From contig CAWJFT010000001.1 of NCBI GenBank assembly GCA_963842235.1, positions 124,001 through 188,000 of the forward strand: 64,000 nucleotides of DNA. The letters are read 5' to 3'. The translations under genes were made by a program, and so were the position numbers. The DNA comes from JACDAN01 sp963842235. GTDB lineage: Bacteria > Actinomycetota > Thermoleophilia > Gaiellales > Gaiellaceae. This document shows, one piece after another, positions 8,218-18,624 of the stretch (position 1 is its first letter; every line of letters begins with the position of its first letter). The notes beneath the pieces are model-generated. The model ran no database searches. It had not been told where the DNA came from and was given only the letters and a program-made list of their open reading frames with translations.

Positions 8218-8839
8218 ACGCGGCGACGCCGCCGGTGAGCCCGCGGGCGACCCGCCACTGATAGCCGCTCGACGAGAGCAACCGCCGCTCGAGGGGGTTG
8301 CTCAGGAAGCCGATCTCTGCCAGGACGACGGGCACGTTGGCCCAGTTGAACCCGGTCAGGTCCGAGCGCTCGACGATGCCCAGGTCGCGAGCGCCTGTCG
8401 CGCGCACGAGCCCGGACTGGATCGCGCGGGCCGCCCGCCGGCTCGAGCGATAGACGTCATCCGTCCAGCCTTGGTGGAAGGCCGGAGTGAGGGTCGAGAT
8501 CCCGCGTTGGGACGCATTCGCGGAACCGTCGGCGTGAATCCGCAGCATCAGCGCCGCGCCGTGACGGTTGCAGAACTGCGCGCGGGCGATGTTCCCGCCG
8601 CGGTAACCGGAGCCGGTCCGCGTCATCGCCACGCGGTAGCCGCGACGGACCAGCAGCACGCGCGTGCGCCGGGCGATCTTGAGCGCGATGTCCGCCTCGC
8701 CGGCGGCCCCACCGCCGTCCTTGATCTTCGTCGCGCGCGACCCGGGGCCGATCGGCTCGCGCTGACGCCCGACCGCAGGCAGTGTCCCGTGGCCCGGATC
8801 GAGGCAAATGAGTGCGGCTGCGAGCGTCTCGAGGAGCAC
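8201..8839 (-). CDS. N-acetylmuramoyl-L-alanine amidase (Amidase_3)
   Basis: This enzyme type cleaves the bond between MurNAc and the stem peptide of peptidoglycan. The 212-residue protein shows the zinc-site pattern of the Amidase_3 family: DPGHG near residues 14-18, a Glu in GEADIAL near 48, His in RIHADGS, and a catalytic Glu in LAEIGFLSNPLER near 180. A short hydrophobic N-terminus (MLLETLAAALICL) precedes the domain with almost no room for a separate signal peptide, and an in-frame TAG lies just upstream, so export is uncertain. No cell-wall-binding domain is present. The 3' end overlaps the convergent gene by 17 bases. Confidence 0.88.
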   Translation of the reverse strand: MLLETLAAALICLDPGHGTLPAVGRQREPIGPGSRATKIKDGGGAAGEADIALKIARRTRVLLVRRGYRVAMTRTGSGYRGGNIARAQFCNRHGAALMLRIHADGSANASQRGISTLTPAFHQGWTDDVYRSSRRAARAIQSGLVRATGARDLGIVERSDLTGFNWANVPVVLAEIGFLSNPLERRLLSSSGYQWRVARGLTGGVAAFSPPR

Positions 8840-8926
8840 CCTTCGATGCTACGGGCGCCCGACGCGTGTCGGCTCACGATGCAATAGTCCCCGCCGGCTG
8901 AACGGGTCAACGAACGGAGGGGAGAG

Positions 8927-11215
8927 ATGAGAAAACGTGTGGTTTGGGCGCTGCTCGCGCTTGCCGGCGCCCTTGTGCTTGCACCGGCGTCGCCGACAGC
9001 GAACACGCATGACTTCGACCTTAGAGTCCTGTCGAGCCCGGCGACCATGGTCACCGGCGGCGATGCGCTCGTGCGGCTGACGATTCCGCGCAACGTGCCG
9101 CTGCACAAGGCGACGCTGTCCTTGAACGGTGAGGACGTCACCTCGACGCTGACCCTCGATCCCGAGGCGCGCACGCTGACCGGGATGGTGAACGGTATGC
9201 ACCTCGGAGCGAACACCCTCTTCGCGGACTCGAACGGTCGTGGCAAAGGACGTCCCACGGCCGAGCTCCAGCTCGTCAACTACCCGGTGACCGGTCCGAT
9301 CTTCTCGGGGCCGCAGCAGCAGCCGTTCGTCTGCAAGACGCAGACGCAGGCGGGGCTCGGGTTCCCGCAGGTGGACAACCAGGCCGGCATCGGCATGCGC
9401 CTCTTCCAGACGCCGGGCGATTCCACGTCACCCACGAGCGGCTGGAGCAAGGACTGCACCGTTAACACGGTCGTCGACTTCCTGTACCGGACGACTGGCG
9501 GCCAGTTCCAGGCTCTTCCGCCGGGCCCGTTGCCGCCCGACGTCGCGACGACGACGACGCTCGACGGCCGCACGGTCCCGTATGTCGTGCGCCGCGAGCG
9601 CGGGACGATCAACCGCTTCATCTACGCGATCACGATGCTGTCGCCGCCCGGTGAGCCGGGCGCTCCGCCCGACACCTCGCTCTGGAACCGCCGGGCGATC
9701 TACGCCTTCGACGGCGGCGTTGCGATTGGCCACAACCAGGGGACGGTCGGCGGCAGCCATTTGTACGACCCCGGCCTCTCGAAGGGCTACGCGATCATCC
9801 ACTCGAGCGGCACGCGCACCTCGACGCACTACAACCTCGTCCTCGGCGCCGAGACGGCGATCATGACGAAGGAGCGCTTCATCGAGGGCTACGGCGTCCC
9901 GCTCTACACCGTGGGCGTCGGCGGCTCGGGGGGTGCGATCCAGCAGTACGTCTACGCGCAGCGGCACCCGGGCGTGATCATCGACGCCGCGATCCCGCAG
10001 TACTCGTATCCCGACATGGTCACGCAGACCATCCACGTCGGGGACTGCGAGCTCATGGAGCACTACATGGACGTCACCGACGGAGCCAACTCGAAGTGGT
10101 CGGTCTGGCCCAACCGCACCTGGATCGAAGGGATGAACGCAAGCGCCACGTGGCCGAACCCCTACCGCGGCGGCGCGCCCGGCTCGAGTGAGTGCGTGGC
10201 CGGCTGGCGGGGTCTGACGCCGCTCGCCCTCAATCCGAACTTCGGCAGCGCGGGGGCGGGCTCCGAGTTCTACGACCCGGCAGTCATGGCCGCCGTCAAG
10301 TGGACGCACTGGGACGACCTGCGCAACGTCTACGGGGTCGACGCGGACGGCTACGCCAAGGTCCCGTGGGACAACGTCGGCGTCCAGTACGGCCTCGACG
10401 CGTTGAAGAAGGGGAACATCACGCCGGCCGAGTTCCTGAAGCTGAACGCCACGGTCGGCTCCTGGAAGGACTCGAAGGACATGGTCCAGGAGGGCTGCCC
10501 GTTCTTCCCGACCTTCGGTTGCACGACGCCGCCGCTCGACTTCTGGAGCCGCCGCAACATGCGGCTCAGCCCGGACGGCGGCGCGACGCCCGCTCCTAGG
10601 CGTGAGGGGAACATGGAAGCTGCGAACGCCGCTTATACGTCGGGCATCGTCTTCCGTGGCGACATCGACATCCCCGTGATCGACTGGCGGCACTACCTCG
10701 AGCACCGACTCGACATGCACAACTCGCACCAGTCTTTCGCCTCGCGCAAGCGGATGCTCAACTTCGACGGTGACGCGTCGAACCAGGTGATCTGGTTCAC
10801 GGACGCGCGTCCAGGAGCGCCCCAGTTCGATCAGACGCCGATGGCCCTCGCGGTGATGGACGAATGGATGGTCTCCGGCCACAAGCCCGCAGGGGCCGTT
10901 GACTCGTGCTTCGCGACCGACGGCTCGCTGCTCCACTCGGGCGCCGACGTGTGGGACGGCATCCTCGATTCGCGACCGGCGGGATCGTGCACCCAGGCGT
11001 TCCAGCTGTACTCGACGTCGCGGATCGTCGCCGGCGGGCCGATCGAGGGCGGCGTCTTCAAATGCGCGATGAAGCCGGTCACGACGGCGATCGCGGACGG
11101 GACGTACGGCTCGTGGCAGCCCGGCCCGACCGAGGTCGCGCGCCTTCAGCAGATCTTCCCGACCGGAGTCTGCGACTACACGAAGCCCGACGTCGGGCGA
11201 CCGCCGGGTCTCTAG
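8927..11215 (+). CDS. Secreted DUF6351-like alpha/beta hydrolase
   Basis: A 762-residue exported protein. The signal peptide is MRKRVVWALLALAGALVLAP, with probable cleavage near residue 25. An Ig-like beta region of about 100 residues follows, and then a large domain with GVGGSGGAIQQYVYAQRHPG at about 327-346. That motif resembles the nucleophile elbow and following helix of tannase-type hydrolases. The whole matches my memory of the DUF6351 family, whose substrate is not established. The ribosome site GGAGGGGAG lies 5 bases before the ATG. A strong hairpin follows the stop, so it is probably transcribed alone. The frame is intact. Confidence 0.75.
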   Translation: MRKRVVWALLALAGALVLAPASPTANTHDFDLRVLSSPATMVTGGDALVRLTIPRNVPLHKATLSLNGEDVTSTLTLDPEARTLTGMVNGMHLGANTLFADSNGRGKGRPTAELQLVNYPVTGPIFSGPQQQPFVCKTQTQAGLGFPQVDNQAGIGMRLFQTPGDSTSPTSGWSKDCTVNTVVDFLYRTTGGQFQALPPGPLPPDVATTTTLDGRTVPYVVRRERGTINRFIYAITMLSPPGEPGAPPDTSLWNRRAIYAFDGGVAIGHNQGTVGGSHLYDPGLSKGYAIIHSSGTRTSTHYNLVLGAETAIMTKERFIEGYGVPLYTVGVGGSGGAIQQYVYAQRHPGVIIDAAIPQYSYPDMVTQTIHVGDCELMEHYMDVTDGANSKWSVWPNRTWIEGMNASATWPNPYRGGAPGSSECVAGWRGLTPLALNPNFGSAGAGSEFYDPAVMAAVKWTHWDDLRNVYGVDADGYAKVPWDNVGVQYGLDALKKGNITPAEFLKLNATVGSWKDSKDMVQEGCPFFPTFGCTTPPLDFWSRRNMRLSPDGGATPAPRREGNMEAANAAYTSGIVFRGDIDIPVIDWRHYLEHRLDMHNSHQSFASRKRMLNFDGDASNQVIWFTDARPGAPQFDQTPMALAVMDEWMVSGHKPAGAVDSCFATDGSLLHSGADVWDGILDSRPAGSCTQAFQLYSTSRIVAGGPIEGGVFKCAMKPVTTAIADGTYGSWQPGPTEVARLQQIFPTGVCDYTKPDVGRPPGL

Positions 11216-11222
11216 ACAAGCA

Positions 11223-11259
11223 GAAGCTGGGGGTGGGGTTCTCCGCCACCCCCAGCTTC
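11223..11259 (+). terminator. Hairpin terminator after the DUF6351-like gene
   Basis: A perfect 14-bp stem (GAAGCTGGGGGTGG and its complement at 11246-11259) encloses a nine-base loop, starting eight bases after the stop codon. No U-run follows, which is common in high-G+C actinobacteria. Confidence 0.75.
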
Positions 11260-11329
11260 CAATCCGAGCGTCCGTCCTCTCCGTACCGACCCCCCGAGAG
11301 GGCAACTTCACCGACCAGGAGGGGGGACA

Positions 11330-12797
11330 GTGAAACGACCTCTATACCTGCTTGCAGTAGTGCTCGGCGCGGTGCTGGCGACGGCGTTCCTGCCGGCCCG
11401 CGCAGCTGCGGCACCGACTGTCGTCGACCCGAACCTCGCGGTTCGGACCGCGGCCTCGGGGCTCGACCAGCCGATCAGCATCGCCTTCCTCGGGCCGAAC
11501 GACATACTCGTGCTCGAGAAAGCGACGGGGAAGGTGCAACGCGTCGTCAACGGCGTCGTGCAGAGCACCGTCCTCGACCTCGCGGTCAACAGCGCGTCGG
11601 AGCGCGGGCTGCTCGGCATTGCGCTGCACCCGCACTTCTTCGTCACCGGCCGGGTGTACCTGTACTGGACGGAGACGCTAAGCGGCACGGACAGCGACGA
11701 CCTCGCCAACGTTCCGCTGCTCGGAAACCGGGTCGACCGCTTCGTCTGGAACGGCTCGACGCTCACGTTCGAGAAGAACATCGTCAAGCTGCGGGCGTTC
11801 CAGGCCGATGCCGGACAGCCGCTGCGCGGAAACCACGACGGCGGCGTGCTCCGCTTCGGTCCCGACGAGAAGCTCTACGTCGTCATCGGCGACAACGGCC
11901 GCCGCGGACAGACCCAGAACCTCGTCAACGGCCCGTTCGGGCCGGGCATCGACGACGATCAGTTCGGGGGCCCGGAGCCGGACAACGCCCACCTGACCGG
12001 CGTCATCCTGAGGCTGAACGACGACGGCACGACACCCGTGAGCAATCCGTTCTTCGCGGCCGGGCAGTCGATCGGCGGCGAGGTCGGCGCGAACATCCAG
12101 AAGATCTTCGCCTACGGCCTCCGCAACAGCTTCGGGATGGCCTTCGATCCCGTCTCCGGCGCCCTCTGGGAGCAGGAGAACGGCGACGACAGCTTCAGCG
12201 AGGTGAACCGCGCCGATCCCGGTTTCAACTCGGGGTGGGTGCAGATCATGGGCCCGCCGGAGCGCATCTCGCAGTTCAAGACGATCGAGACGACGGTGAC
12301 CCCGTCGCCGCCGGATCCGTTCGCGGCCACCTACTTCGGCCTCCAGCAGATCCGCTGGCTGCCGACGAACATTGCAGACAGTCCGGCTGAGGCGCTTTCG
12401 CGTCTCTTCATGCTCCCGGGCGCCCACTACAGCGCACCGGAGATGAGCTGGAAATTCGAAGTTGCGCCGGGCGGCATCGGCTTCCTCCAGGGCCGCGCGC
12501 TCGGGCCTCAGTACCGAAACGACCTCTTCGTCGGGGCGGCGCGGCCGTTCCTCGAAGGCGGCCACCTGTTCCACCTGAACCTGACGGGCAACCGACGGAA
12601 GATCGGCGTCGACGACCCGCGGCTCGAAGATCGCGTCGCCGACAACACTGCACAAGTGGGAGATCACCGAGAGCGAGAGCCTGCTCTTCGGCCGGAACTT
12701 CGGCGTCGGGACGGATATTCAGACGGGGCCGAACGGCAACCTCTACGTCGTCTCGCTGTCGGACAACGTCGTCTACGAGATCTTCCGCCGGAAGTAA
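11330..12797 (+). CDS. PQQ-dependent sugar (sorbosone-type) dehydrogenase, frameshifted
   Basis: The family oxidises sugars in the cell exterior with PQQ and calcium. A signal peptide (residues 1-27, ending ARAAAA) leads into a six-bladed propeller: GLDQPISIAFLGPNDILVLEK, ERGLLGIALHP, NHDGGVLRFGPDEKLYVVIGDN with the probable catalytic His, and FAYGLRNSFGMAFDP. Near 12650 the frame changes by one extra base. The correct C-terminus (KWEITESESLLFGRNFGVGTD to EIFRRK) continues in the next frame and stops at 12795-12797, giving about 488 residues. Read without correction, the frame runs on to 12895 with an unrelated tail. The start has GGAGGGGG upstream. Confidence 0.85.
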
Positions 12798-12896
12798 CGG
12801 ACTGGGGCACGATTGGGCGGGAGCGGCTCGCCGTTCCCGCCCTCGATTTACTCCGAGCCGTCTCGCTTCCTCGCTACGCTGCGGGCCTTTCCTAGC

Positions 12897-13271
12897 GTGC
12901 AAACAGGCCCCGCCAAGACGATCCTCATCTGCGAGGACGACCAAAACCTACGTCAGCTGGTGCGCGTCGTTCTCGGCGATGGCTATCGCTTCGTCGAGGC
13001 TGACACCGGCCGCGAGGCGCTCGATCTTGCCTACGAGCTCCGCCCGGATCTGATCATCCTCGACCTGATGCTGCCCGGCGCCAGCGGCTTCGACGTCCTC
13101 ACGGAGCTGCGCGCAAAGGTGCCGCGCGACGAGACCCGCGTCATCGTCATGAGCGCCTGGGGCCACGCCGACGAGGCGGCGCTCAACGCAGGCGCCGACC
13201 GTTTCGTCGCGAAGCCGTTCGAGGCCGATGAGCTGACGTCCGTCGTCAGCGAGGTACTCGCCGAGGCTTGA
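12897..13271 (+). CDS. Stand-alone response-regulator receiver (REC) protein
   Basis: A 124-residue single REC domain with no output domain: acidic pair EDD near residues 11-13, phospho-acceptor Asp in LIILDLMLPG near 56, Ser in VIVMSAWG, and Lys in FVAKPFE. The open frame begins at 12813, but the GTG at 12897 starts directly at the domain (VQTGPAKTILICEDD) and is preferred. It ends one base before the histidine-kinase gene, so the two are an obvious pair. With no DNA-binding part it probably acts by protein contact or passes phosphate on. Confidence 0.85.
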   Translation: MQTGPAKTILICEDDQNLRQLVRVVLGDGYRFVEADTGREALDLAYELRPDLIILDLMLPGASGFDVLTELRAKVPRDETRVIVMSAWGHADEAALNAGADRFVAKPFEADELTSVVSEVLAEA

Positions 13272-13272
13272 G

Positions 13273-14800
13273 ATGAGCTCGCTCGGACACAGGACGAAGT
13301 CCCTCTCGCTTGCGCTCCGCATGATCGTCGCCAGCGCGGTCCTTGCAGCTCTGGTCGCGAGTGTCTTCGCCGTTCTGATCAATGCCGTCTCCGGGCTCAA
13401 CGACGCGACGCGTCGAGAAGCCCACGCGAAGGACGTAACAGCGGCGACGCTCAGGCTCGAGAAGCTCGTCCTCGATCTCGAGACGGGTGTGCGTGGCTAC
13501 ATCCTCACAGGGGAGGATGGATTTCTGAAGCCGTATCGAGAGGCGCGGCAAGAGCTCGACTCGGGCCGGCTTCGAGAGTTTGAACGCCTCGCGTCGACGA
13601 ATCCGGAACAGGGCCGACGAGCCCGGAACCTGACGACCGCGATCCGGCAGTACGAACAGGACTACGCGGTCAATCTGCTCAACATCGCGCGCTTCAATCC
13701 GCCCGCCGCTCGAGACTTCGTCGCCAGAGAGGAGGGTCAACGGCGAACCGACGAGATTCGCAAGCAGTTCACGAGTTTCCTCGCCGCCGAGAATGCGCTT
13801 GCGGCGGCCAGTGCAACTTCGGCTGACCGGCAGGCCGATCGTGCCGTCGGCCTGGCAATCGCCGGCCTGATCGCCTCGACGCTGCTCATCGTCCTGTTCG
13901 GCATCTACCTCGCGCGCTCGACGGCTCGCCCCGTTCGCGGCGTTGCACAGGCGGCAACTCGCCTGGCCGGCGGAGATCTCTCCACGCGGCTCGACGAGAA
14001 GGGCCCGGGGCCCGGGGAGGTCGGCGAGCTCAAGGTCGCGTTCAACCAGATGGCCGAGCAGCTGGAACGGGGCCGTGCCGAGCTCGAGTCTCAGAACGAG
14101 AAGCTTCGGGAGAGCGAGCGCCTGAAGTCCGAGCTCGTGAGCATCGTCTCCCACGAGCTGCGGACGCCGCTTGCGAGCGTGCTGGGCTTCACCTCGCTGC
14201 TGCTTACGCGGGAGGTCAGTCCCGAGGAGCAGCGCCGGTACCTGGAGATCATCGACTGCGCAGGGCCGCCGCCTCTCCTCGCTTCTCAACGACTTCCTCG
14301 ACATCGAGCGCCTGGAGGAAGGCCAGCTCAAGCTCGCACAGGAGCTCTTCGACATGGGGACACTTGTGGGCGAGCAGGCGCAGCTCTTTGCGGGCCAGAG
14401 CGAGAAGCACAAGCTCGATGTCGTGCTTCCGCCCAGGCCGCTGCCGGTGCGGGGTGATCCCGACCGCATGGCGCAAGTGGTGGCGAACCTCCTGTCCAAT
14501 GCGATCAAGTACTCACCGGATGGGGGAACCGTAGAGGTAGTGGGCGAGCGAGAGGACGATCGGGTGCGCGTGAGCGTCCGGGACGAGGGGCTCGGTATTC
14601 CGGACGAGCTGCAGGAACAGGTCTTCGGAAAATTTTTCCGCGGCGATGCGCCGGCGAGCGGCATCGCCGGCACCGGTCTCGGCCTGACGATCGCCCGTTC
14701 ACTCGTCGAAGCGCAGGGTGGGACAATCAGCTTCGAAAGCGCTACGGGGGAGGGATCGGTGTTTTGGCTCGAGCTTCCGATTGCCGCGAACGATCGTTGA
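13273..14800 (+). CDS. Sensor histidine kinase (CHASE3-HAMP-HisKA-HATPase), frameshifted
   Basis: A membrane sensor kinase of about 509 residues. TM1 is at about 16-38. A CHASE3-like extracellular helical domain follows (KLVLDLETGVRGYILTGED), then TM2 near 195-217 and a HAMP linker. The HisKA box is VSIVSHELRTPLAS with the phospho-accepting His. Near 14265 one extra base shifts the frame. The catalytic domain continues in the next frame: NLLSNAIKYSPDGG (N box), DEGLGIPDELQ (G1), GTGLGLTIARSLVEAQGG (G2), ending at 14800. It follows the REC gene by one base; the likely phosphotransfer partner is that REC protein. Confidence 0.85.
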
Positions 14801-14825
14801 TGCGGCCAGCGAAAGGAGTGGGGGG

Positions 14826-15293
14826 ATGAATCGCTTGTTCTATGTGTTCGTCATCGCGGCAGGCTTTGCGGTGATCGGTTTGTCCAACGGGTGGAGCCTG
14901 GGCTCCAGTGCGGCGACAGGGCCCGGGACGATTCGCATCACGAGCCGCGAGATCAGCCGCGTGCGCGTCGATGCAGGCAGGCCCGGGAGGGGGCCCGGCG
15001 ACACGGAGATCGTCCGCCTGAACCTGTTCAACAAGCGGATCAAACGGCAGCCGATCGGGCACGCGGACTACGTCTGCACCTTCGTCACGTCGGGGACCCG
15101 AAGCTGCACGGTCACGGTCTTCCTGCCCAAGGGCAGGCTCGTGGCCGGCGGGTCGATTCGGTTCCCGGAGCTCTACGAGCTCGCAGTGCTCGGCGGAACG
15201 CGGCTCTACGACAACGCGCGTGGGACGCTGACCGTGATCCGGACGACCCGGAGGCCTCGCAGGGACATCTTCATCTTCCGTCTCACTGGATAG
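14826..15293 (+). CDS. Secreted AOC-like barrel protein
   Basis: A 155-residue protein with a signal peptide (MNRLFYVFVIAAGFAVIGLS, residues 1-30). The mature part has the pattern of the allene-oxide-cyclase-like/dirigent-like barrel: DYVCTFVT, SCTVTVFLPKGRLVAGGSI, and LAVLGGTRLYDNARGTLTVI, the GGT.LYDNARG element being characteristic. Function in bacteria is unknown. AAAGGAG precedes the ATG; an open frame extends upstream to 14718 inside the kinase gene but is not needed. It lies 25 bases after the kinase and converges with the sulfite-oxidase-like gene nine bases away. Confidence 0.75.
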   Translation: MNRLFYVFVIAAGFAVIGLSNGWSLGSSAATGPGTIRITSREISRVRVDAGRPGRGPGDTEIVRLNLFNKRIKRQPIGHADYVCTFVTSGTRSCTVTVFLPKGRLVAGGSIRFPELYELAVLGGTRLYDNARGTLTVIRTTRRPRRDIFIFRLTG

Positions 15294-15302
15294 CCTCCGC
15301 CC

Positions 15303-16361
15303 TTACGCGGTACGGACCGTGACAGCGACGCGCTGGACGGCATTGTTCGAGTAGCCGCCGAGGTTCCACGCCGGCTCGACCGGCTGCTCGTTTCCCGCCG
15401 CGTCGCGCGCCCGGCACGAGAGCTCGTAGTCACCGGGCGCCTCCGGCTCCCAGAGGTACTGCCACGACGTCCAGGCCGACGGCGCCCGCTGCTCGCCGAG
15501 TCGCGCCGCGTGCCAGCTCGCACCGCCGTCGGTACTGACCTCCACGCCGGCGATCGGCGCCCAGCCCGACCACGCTCGTCCTTCGAGCAGGCAGGGAGCG
15601 AGGTCAACTGTCCGCGTCCGCGTGAGGAAGTCGGGGATGCCCGGCGGCGCCATGAGCGCTCGCGGCTGTATGCGAGTGACCGGCGGGCCGTCCTCGTTCT
15701 CTTGCTGCCGTAGCCGGTAGCGGTCGCGCTGTTGGAAGCCCTCGAAGGGCTGGTCGACGACGGTGATCCGCGCGAGCCACTTGACGCTCGTCATCCCGTA
15801 CCAGCCCGGTACGAGGAGCCTGACCGGGAAGCCGTGCTGTGGTGGGAGCGGCTCGCCGTTCATCTCGTACGCAAGCAGGACGTCGTCGCGAAGCGCCTCC
15901 TCCAGCGGAAGGCTGCGTTCGTACTGCTGCTCGACACCGTCTTCGAGGCCGCGGTCGAGGCCCGTGAAGAGGACTTCCGTGGCGGACTCATCGACGCCGG
16001 CCTCCTCGAGCAGCGAGTGGAGCGGCGTTCCGCCCCATTCGGCCGTGCCGACAGCCTCCTCCAGCCACGGCTGGCTGAGGGGCCGCGGCGAGAGCCGAGC
16101 TCGCCCGTTGCCGGCGCATTCGAGCGTCACGGGCCGACGGGTGGACGGACGAGTGCGAAGCTCGTCGAGCGAGAGCGCGAGCTCGCGCCGAACGCGCCCA
16201 CCTACGTGCAAGCGCCAGTCGGCGACGTCGACGGCGGGGATGTCGTAGTGCGTGAGGACGAAATGCAGGCCGACCGGGGTGACCGCATAGCGGAGCGCCT
16301 CGAGCGGCAGGCCGTGGTTGCGGGCAGCCAGCTGAAGCTCCTCGATCGTGAAGTCGCTCAT
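15303..16361 (-). CDS. Sulfite-oxidase-family molybdopterin enzyme
   Basis: A 352-residue molybdenum-cofactor oxidoreductase. The molybdenum-ligating Cys is in TLECAGNGR (about Cys82). The core has GTAEWGGTPL and GFPVRLLVPGWYGMTSVKWL, and the C-terminal dimerisation domain (Mo-co_dimer type) runs from about 245 with GVEVSTDGGASW. No signal peptide, Tat motif or heme domain is present, so it appears cytosolic. The substrate cannot be read from sequence; sulfite is only the family archetype. The MoaD-MoaE fusion elsewhere in the window supports molybdopterin synthesis in this organism. Confidence 0.9.
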   Translation of the reverse strand: MSDFTIEELQLAARNHGLPLEALRYAVTPVGLHFVLTHYDIPAVDVADWRLHVGGRVRRELALSLDELRTRPSTRRPVTLECAGNGRARLSPRPLSQPWLEEAVGTAEWGGTPLHSLLEEAGVDESATEVLFTGLDRGLEDGVEQQYERSLPLEEALRDDVLLAYEMNGEPLPPQHGFPVRLLVPGWYGMTSVKWLARITVVDQPFEGFQQRDRYRLRQQENEDGPPVTRIQPRALMAPPGIPDFLTRTRTVDLAPCLLEGRAWSGWAPIAGVEVSTDGGASWHAARLGEQRAPSAWTSWQYLWEPEAPGDYELSCRARDAAGNEQPVEPAWNLGGYSNNAVQRVAVTVRTA

Positions 16362-16451
16362 CGCTCGGGGCAGTGTGTCCAGGTGTGGTCGGGCTGTCCA
16401 GCCAACCTTCTTGGCGCTCGCGTCGGCGGGCGAACCATCTACCGCCGCTTT

Positions 16452-16486
16452 GGCCGTGTCCAGGGGCCTGGCCCCTGGACACGGCC
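16452..16486 (-). terminator. Perfect 17-bp hairpin after the lipase-like gene
   Basis: Arms 16452-16468 and 16470-16486 are perfectly complementary around a single central base, with GTGTCCAGGGGCC as the core. It starts 12 bases beyond the stop of the minus-strand lipase-like gene and lies upstream of the sulfite-oxidase-like gene. It probably terminates the lipase transcript. Its length and perfection also fit a dispersed palindromic repeat. Confidence 0.6.
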
Positions 16487-16497
16487 CTTAAAGACGC

Positions 16498-18538
16498 TTA
16501 CGGGATGAAGGCGAGGTCTTCGGGGACCATCGACGTCGGTGTCTCGAAGATCGACCCGCCGCTGTCGGGGTCGATCGTCGTCGCACCATCGCTCGCGAAG
16601 AACGTCGCCATCTGCTGCTGCGCCGCGAATGCGAACGGTGCGGCCGCCGCGCTCCCGACGTTCGTGATGAACGTATGTGGGTTCTTCGGGACCGCCGGAT
16701 TCAGCGCGAAGGCGAGATCGTTCCGGTACAGCGTCGCCCGGTCGGCGCAGCCGCAGGCGCGGAGGATCGCCGACGTCGTCGGGTTCGGCACGGTCTGGTC
16801 GCCGCGCGCGAACTGGAAGATCACCGGCGCCGTGATGTGCGGGGCGTACGCCGCGGGATTCCCCGCCTGCTGTGCCCACTCGCTCCGGTCGATCAGCTGC
16901 TGGATCGCCGTCTCGTCCGGCGTCGCTGTCACCGGCGCCAGATTCCGCAGCGGGATGTTCTCATGGAAGTTCGTGAGCCCCGGATTCGGGATTGCGTTGT
17001 AGAGCGACGGCGTCCGATTCAGCAGCGACAGGCCGACCAGGATTCGGAAGCTGGGAGACAACCGCGCGATCTCGATGATCGGCCCGCCGGCGACGTTGAG
17101 GACACCGGCGTGGATATCGGGCTCCAGCCCCATGAGCTGCGTTCCATAGATGCCGCCGAACGACTGCCCGCCGTAGTAGATGCGGGACGTGCTGAGATCG
17201 TCGGCGCCGTCCCCGTCCACGTCCACACCGCCCTCGAGCACCTTGACGAGCTGCATGAGGTCGATCGTGGTCTGGCGCAGGCCGTCGCGGCTGGAGATCA
17301 GCCCAAAGGGAGCCACCGCGCCGACCCCTTCCGTGTCGCCGATCGAGCCGTTGCTGTCCTGGTCGATCCCGCGCCCGCCGAGCGGGCAGCGTCACCGGCG
17401 GCAGACCACCGGTGCGGCTGACGGTGTACGTGCCGAGCGGACCGCCTCCGTGTCCGACGACGTTGATCGCGATCGAGGCGATGCCGTTTAGCGCGAGCCT
17501 GCCGGCGACGGCCTGCGGAGCGCCGTTCTTCCAGTCGGTGAACCCGTGCCCGAAGATCGCGACCGGCCACCCGCCCGCGGGCCGAGCGCCCGCCGGCAGG
17601 AAGAGCGAGAACTGGATGTTGTTCGTCCCCTGCGGGACCGGCGTTCCGGTCGCGGTGCCGACCGCCGGGATGATCTTCGCCGCGGTCTCGTAGTCCGGCG
17701 ACGAGTACGAACCGAAGGCGATCGTGCCCACGCCGGCGAGAAGCGGCAGGAACAGCCCACCAGTCGAGAAGGTCGGCGCCGTGGAGATCTGACGCTGCCA
17801 GGTGACGGAGGCCACCGACGAGAGCGGGAAGACCGTCCGCACTCCGCCCGTGCCGAGCAGGAAGCTGGCCTCCGCGCCCTGGAGCTGCGCCCTGATCTTC
17901 TCCGAGATGGGCGTGATCGACTGGGTCGTGAAGAGGCTTGCCGCCGCGATGTCGCTCGGATTCGCACCACCCGCCTTCGCCAGCGGCAGCGCCTTCAGGA
18001 GCGCCTTCCGATAGGCCTTGACGGCCGGATCCTTTGTCTGCCCGTAGTTGAGGTCGTGGCGGAAGCTGGTCGTGTCCAGCGGCTCCCCATCGGTGCCCTG
18101 AACACCGCGCGTGACGACGAGTAGGTACCTCGTCGACTGCGCGAGCTGCTGGTCGCTCTCGAGGTGCAAGGTGTTTGCCGCCGGCTCCCAGACGACCTGG
18201 TTCGTCCCGATGACGTCTTCATCAGGGCTGACGAGGAAGACCGTGGAGGTGGAGACGGTGGACAGGTCGATCGATCCGCTCAGCGGGATCGAGATCCTGG
18301 GCTGGATGTTGAATCCGTCGAGCTGGTCGAGGACGTCGACGTCGGCGCAGTCGCTCGGACGTGCGCCGCAGTCGGGTTTCGGCAGGTTGACTCGTAAGCC
18401 GGTCAGCTGCGTCGAATCGGTGACGGTGAGCAGGTTCGTCGGGAACGGCTGGCCGGCCTTGACGGCTGCGACCGCCACTCCCGGAAGGACGAGTGCGGCT
18501 GCCAAAGTGAGAAGCGCCGCACGGAAGATCATGCGCAT
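16498..18538 (-). CDS. Secreted lipase-like alpha/beta hydrolase, frameshifted
   Basis: An exported hydrolase of about 680 residues resembling bacterial virulence-factor-type lipases. A signal peptide (MRMIFRAALLTLAAALVLPG) is followed by a beta-rich N-terminal part, then an alpha/beta core with VAIFGHGFTDWKNGAPQ (oxyanion region) and YYGGQSFGGIYGT, the GxSxG-like nucleophile elbow. A later QFARGDQTVP segment may carry the acid. One extra base near 17380 splits the frame; the bridge GGRGIDQDSNGSIGDTEGVG then joins both parts. The start ATG at 18538 has GGGGGAG upstream. The gene diverges from the glucodextranase. Confidence 0.8.
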
Positions 18539-18624
18539 GAAACTCCCCCTTCTCCGCTGGACGCGCAGACGGTACTCCATTGACCCTTGTGTGGCATACG
18601 CTCCGGTTGCAGAATCGGACTGCT

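Noticed and set aside
9428..11311. Long minus-strand open frame of 627 residues opposite the DUF6351-like gene
   Set aside because: Its composition is Arg/Val/Asp-rich and resembles no protein. It exists because the plus-strand gene has strong G+C third-position bias, which removes stops from the opposite strand.
12813..12896. Extra N-terminal residues of the REC protein before GTG 12897
   Set aside because: They lie outside the domain, show no conservation pattern, and the GTG gives a normal REC N-terminus.
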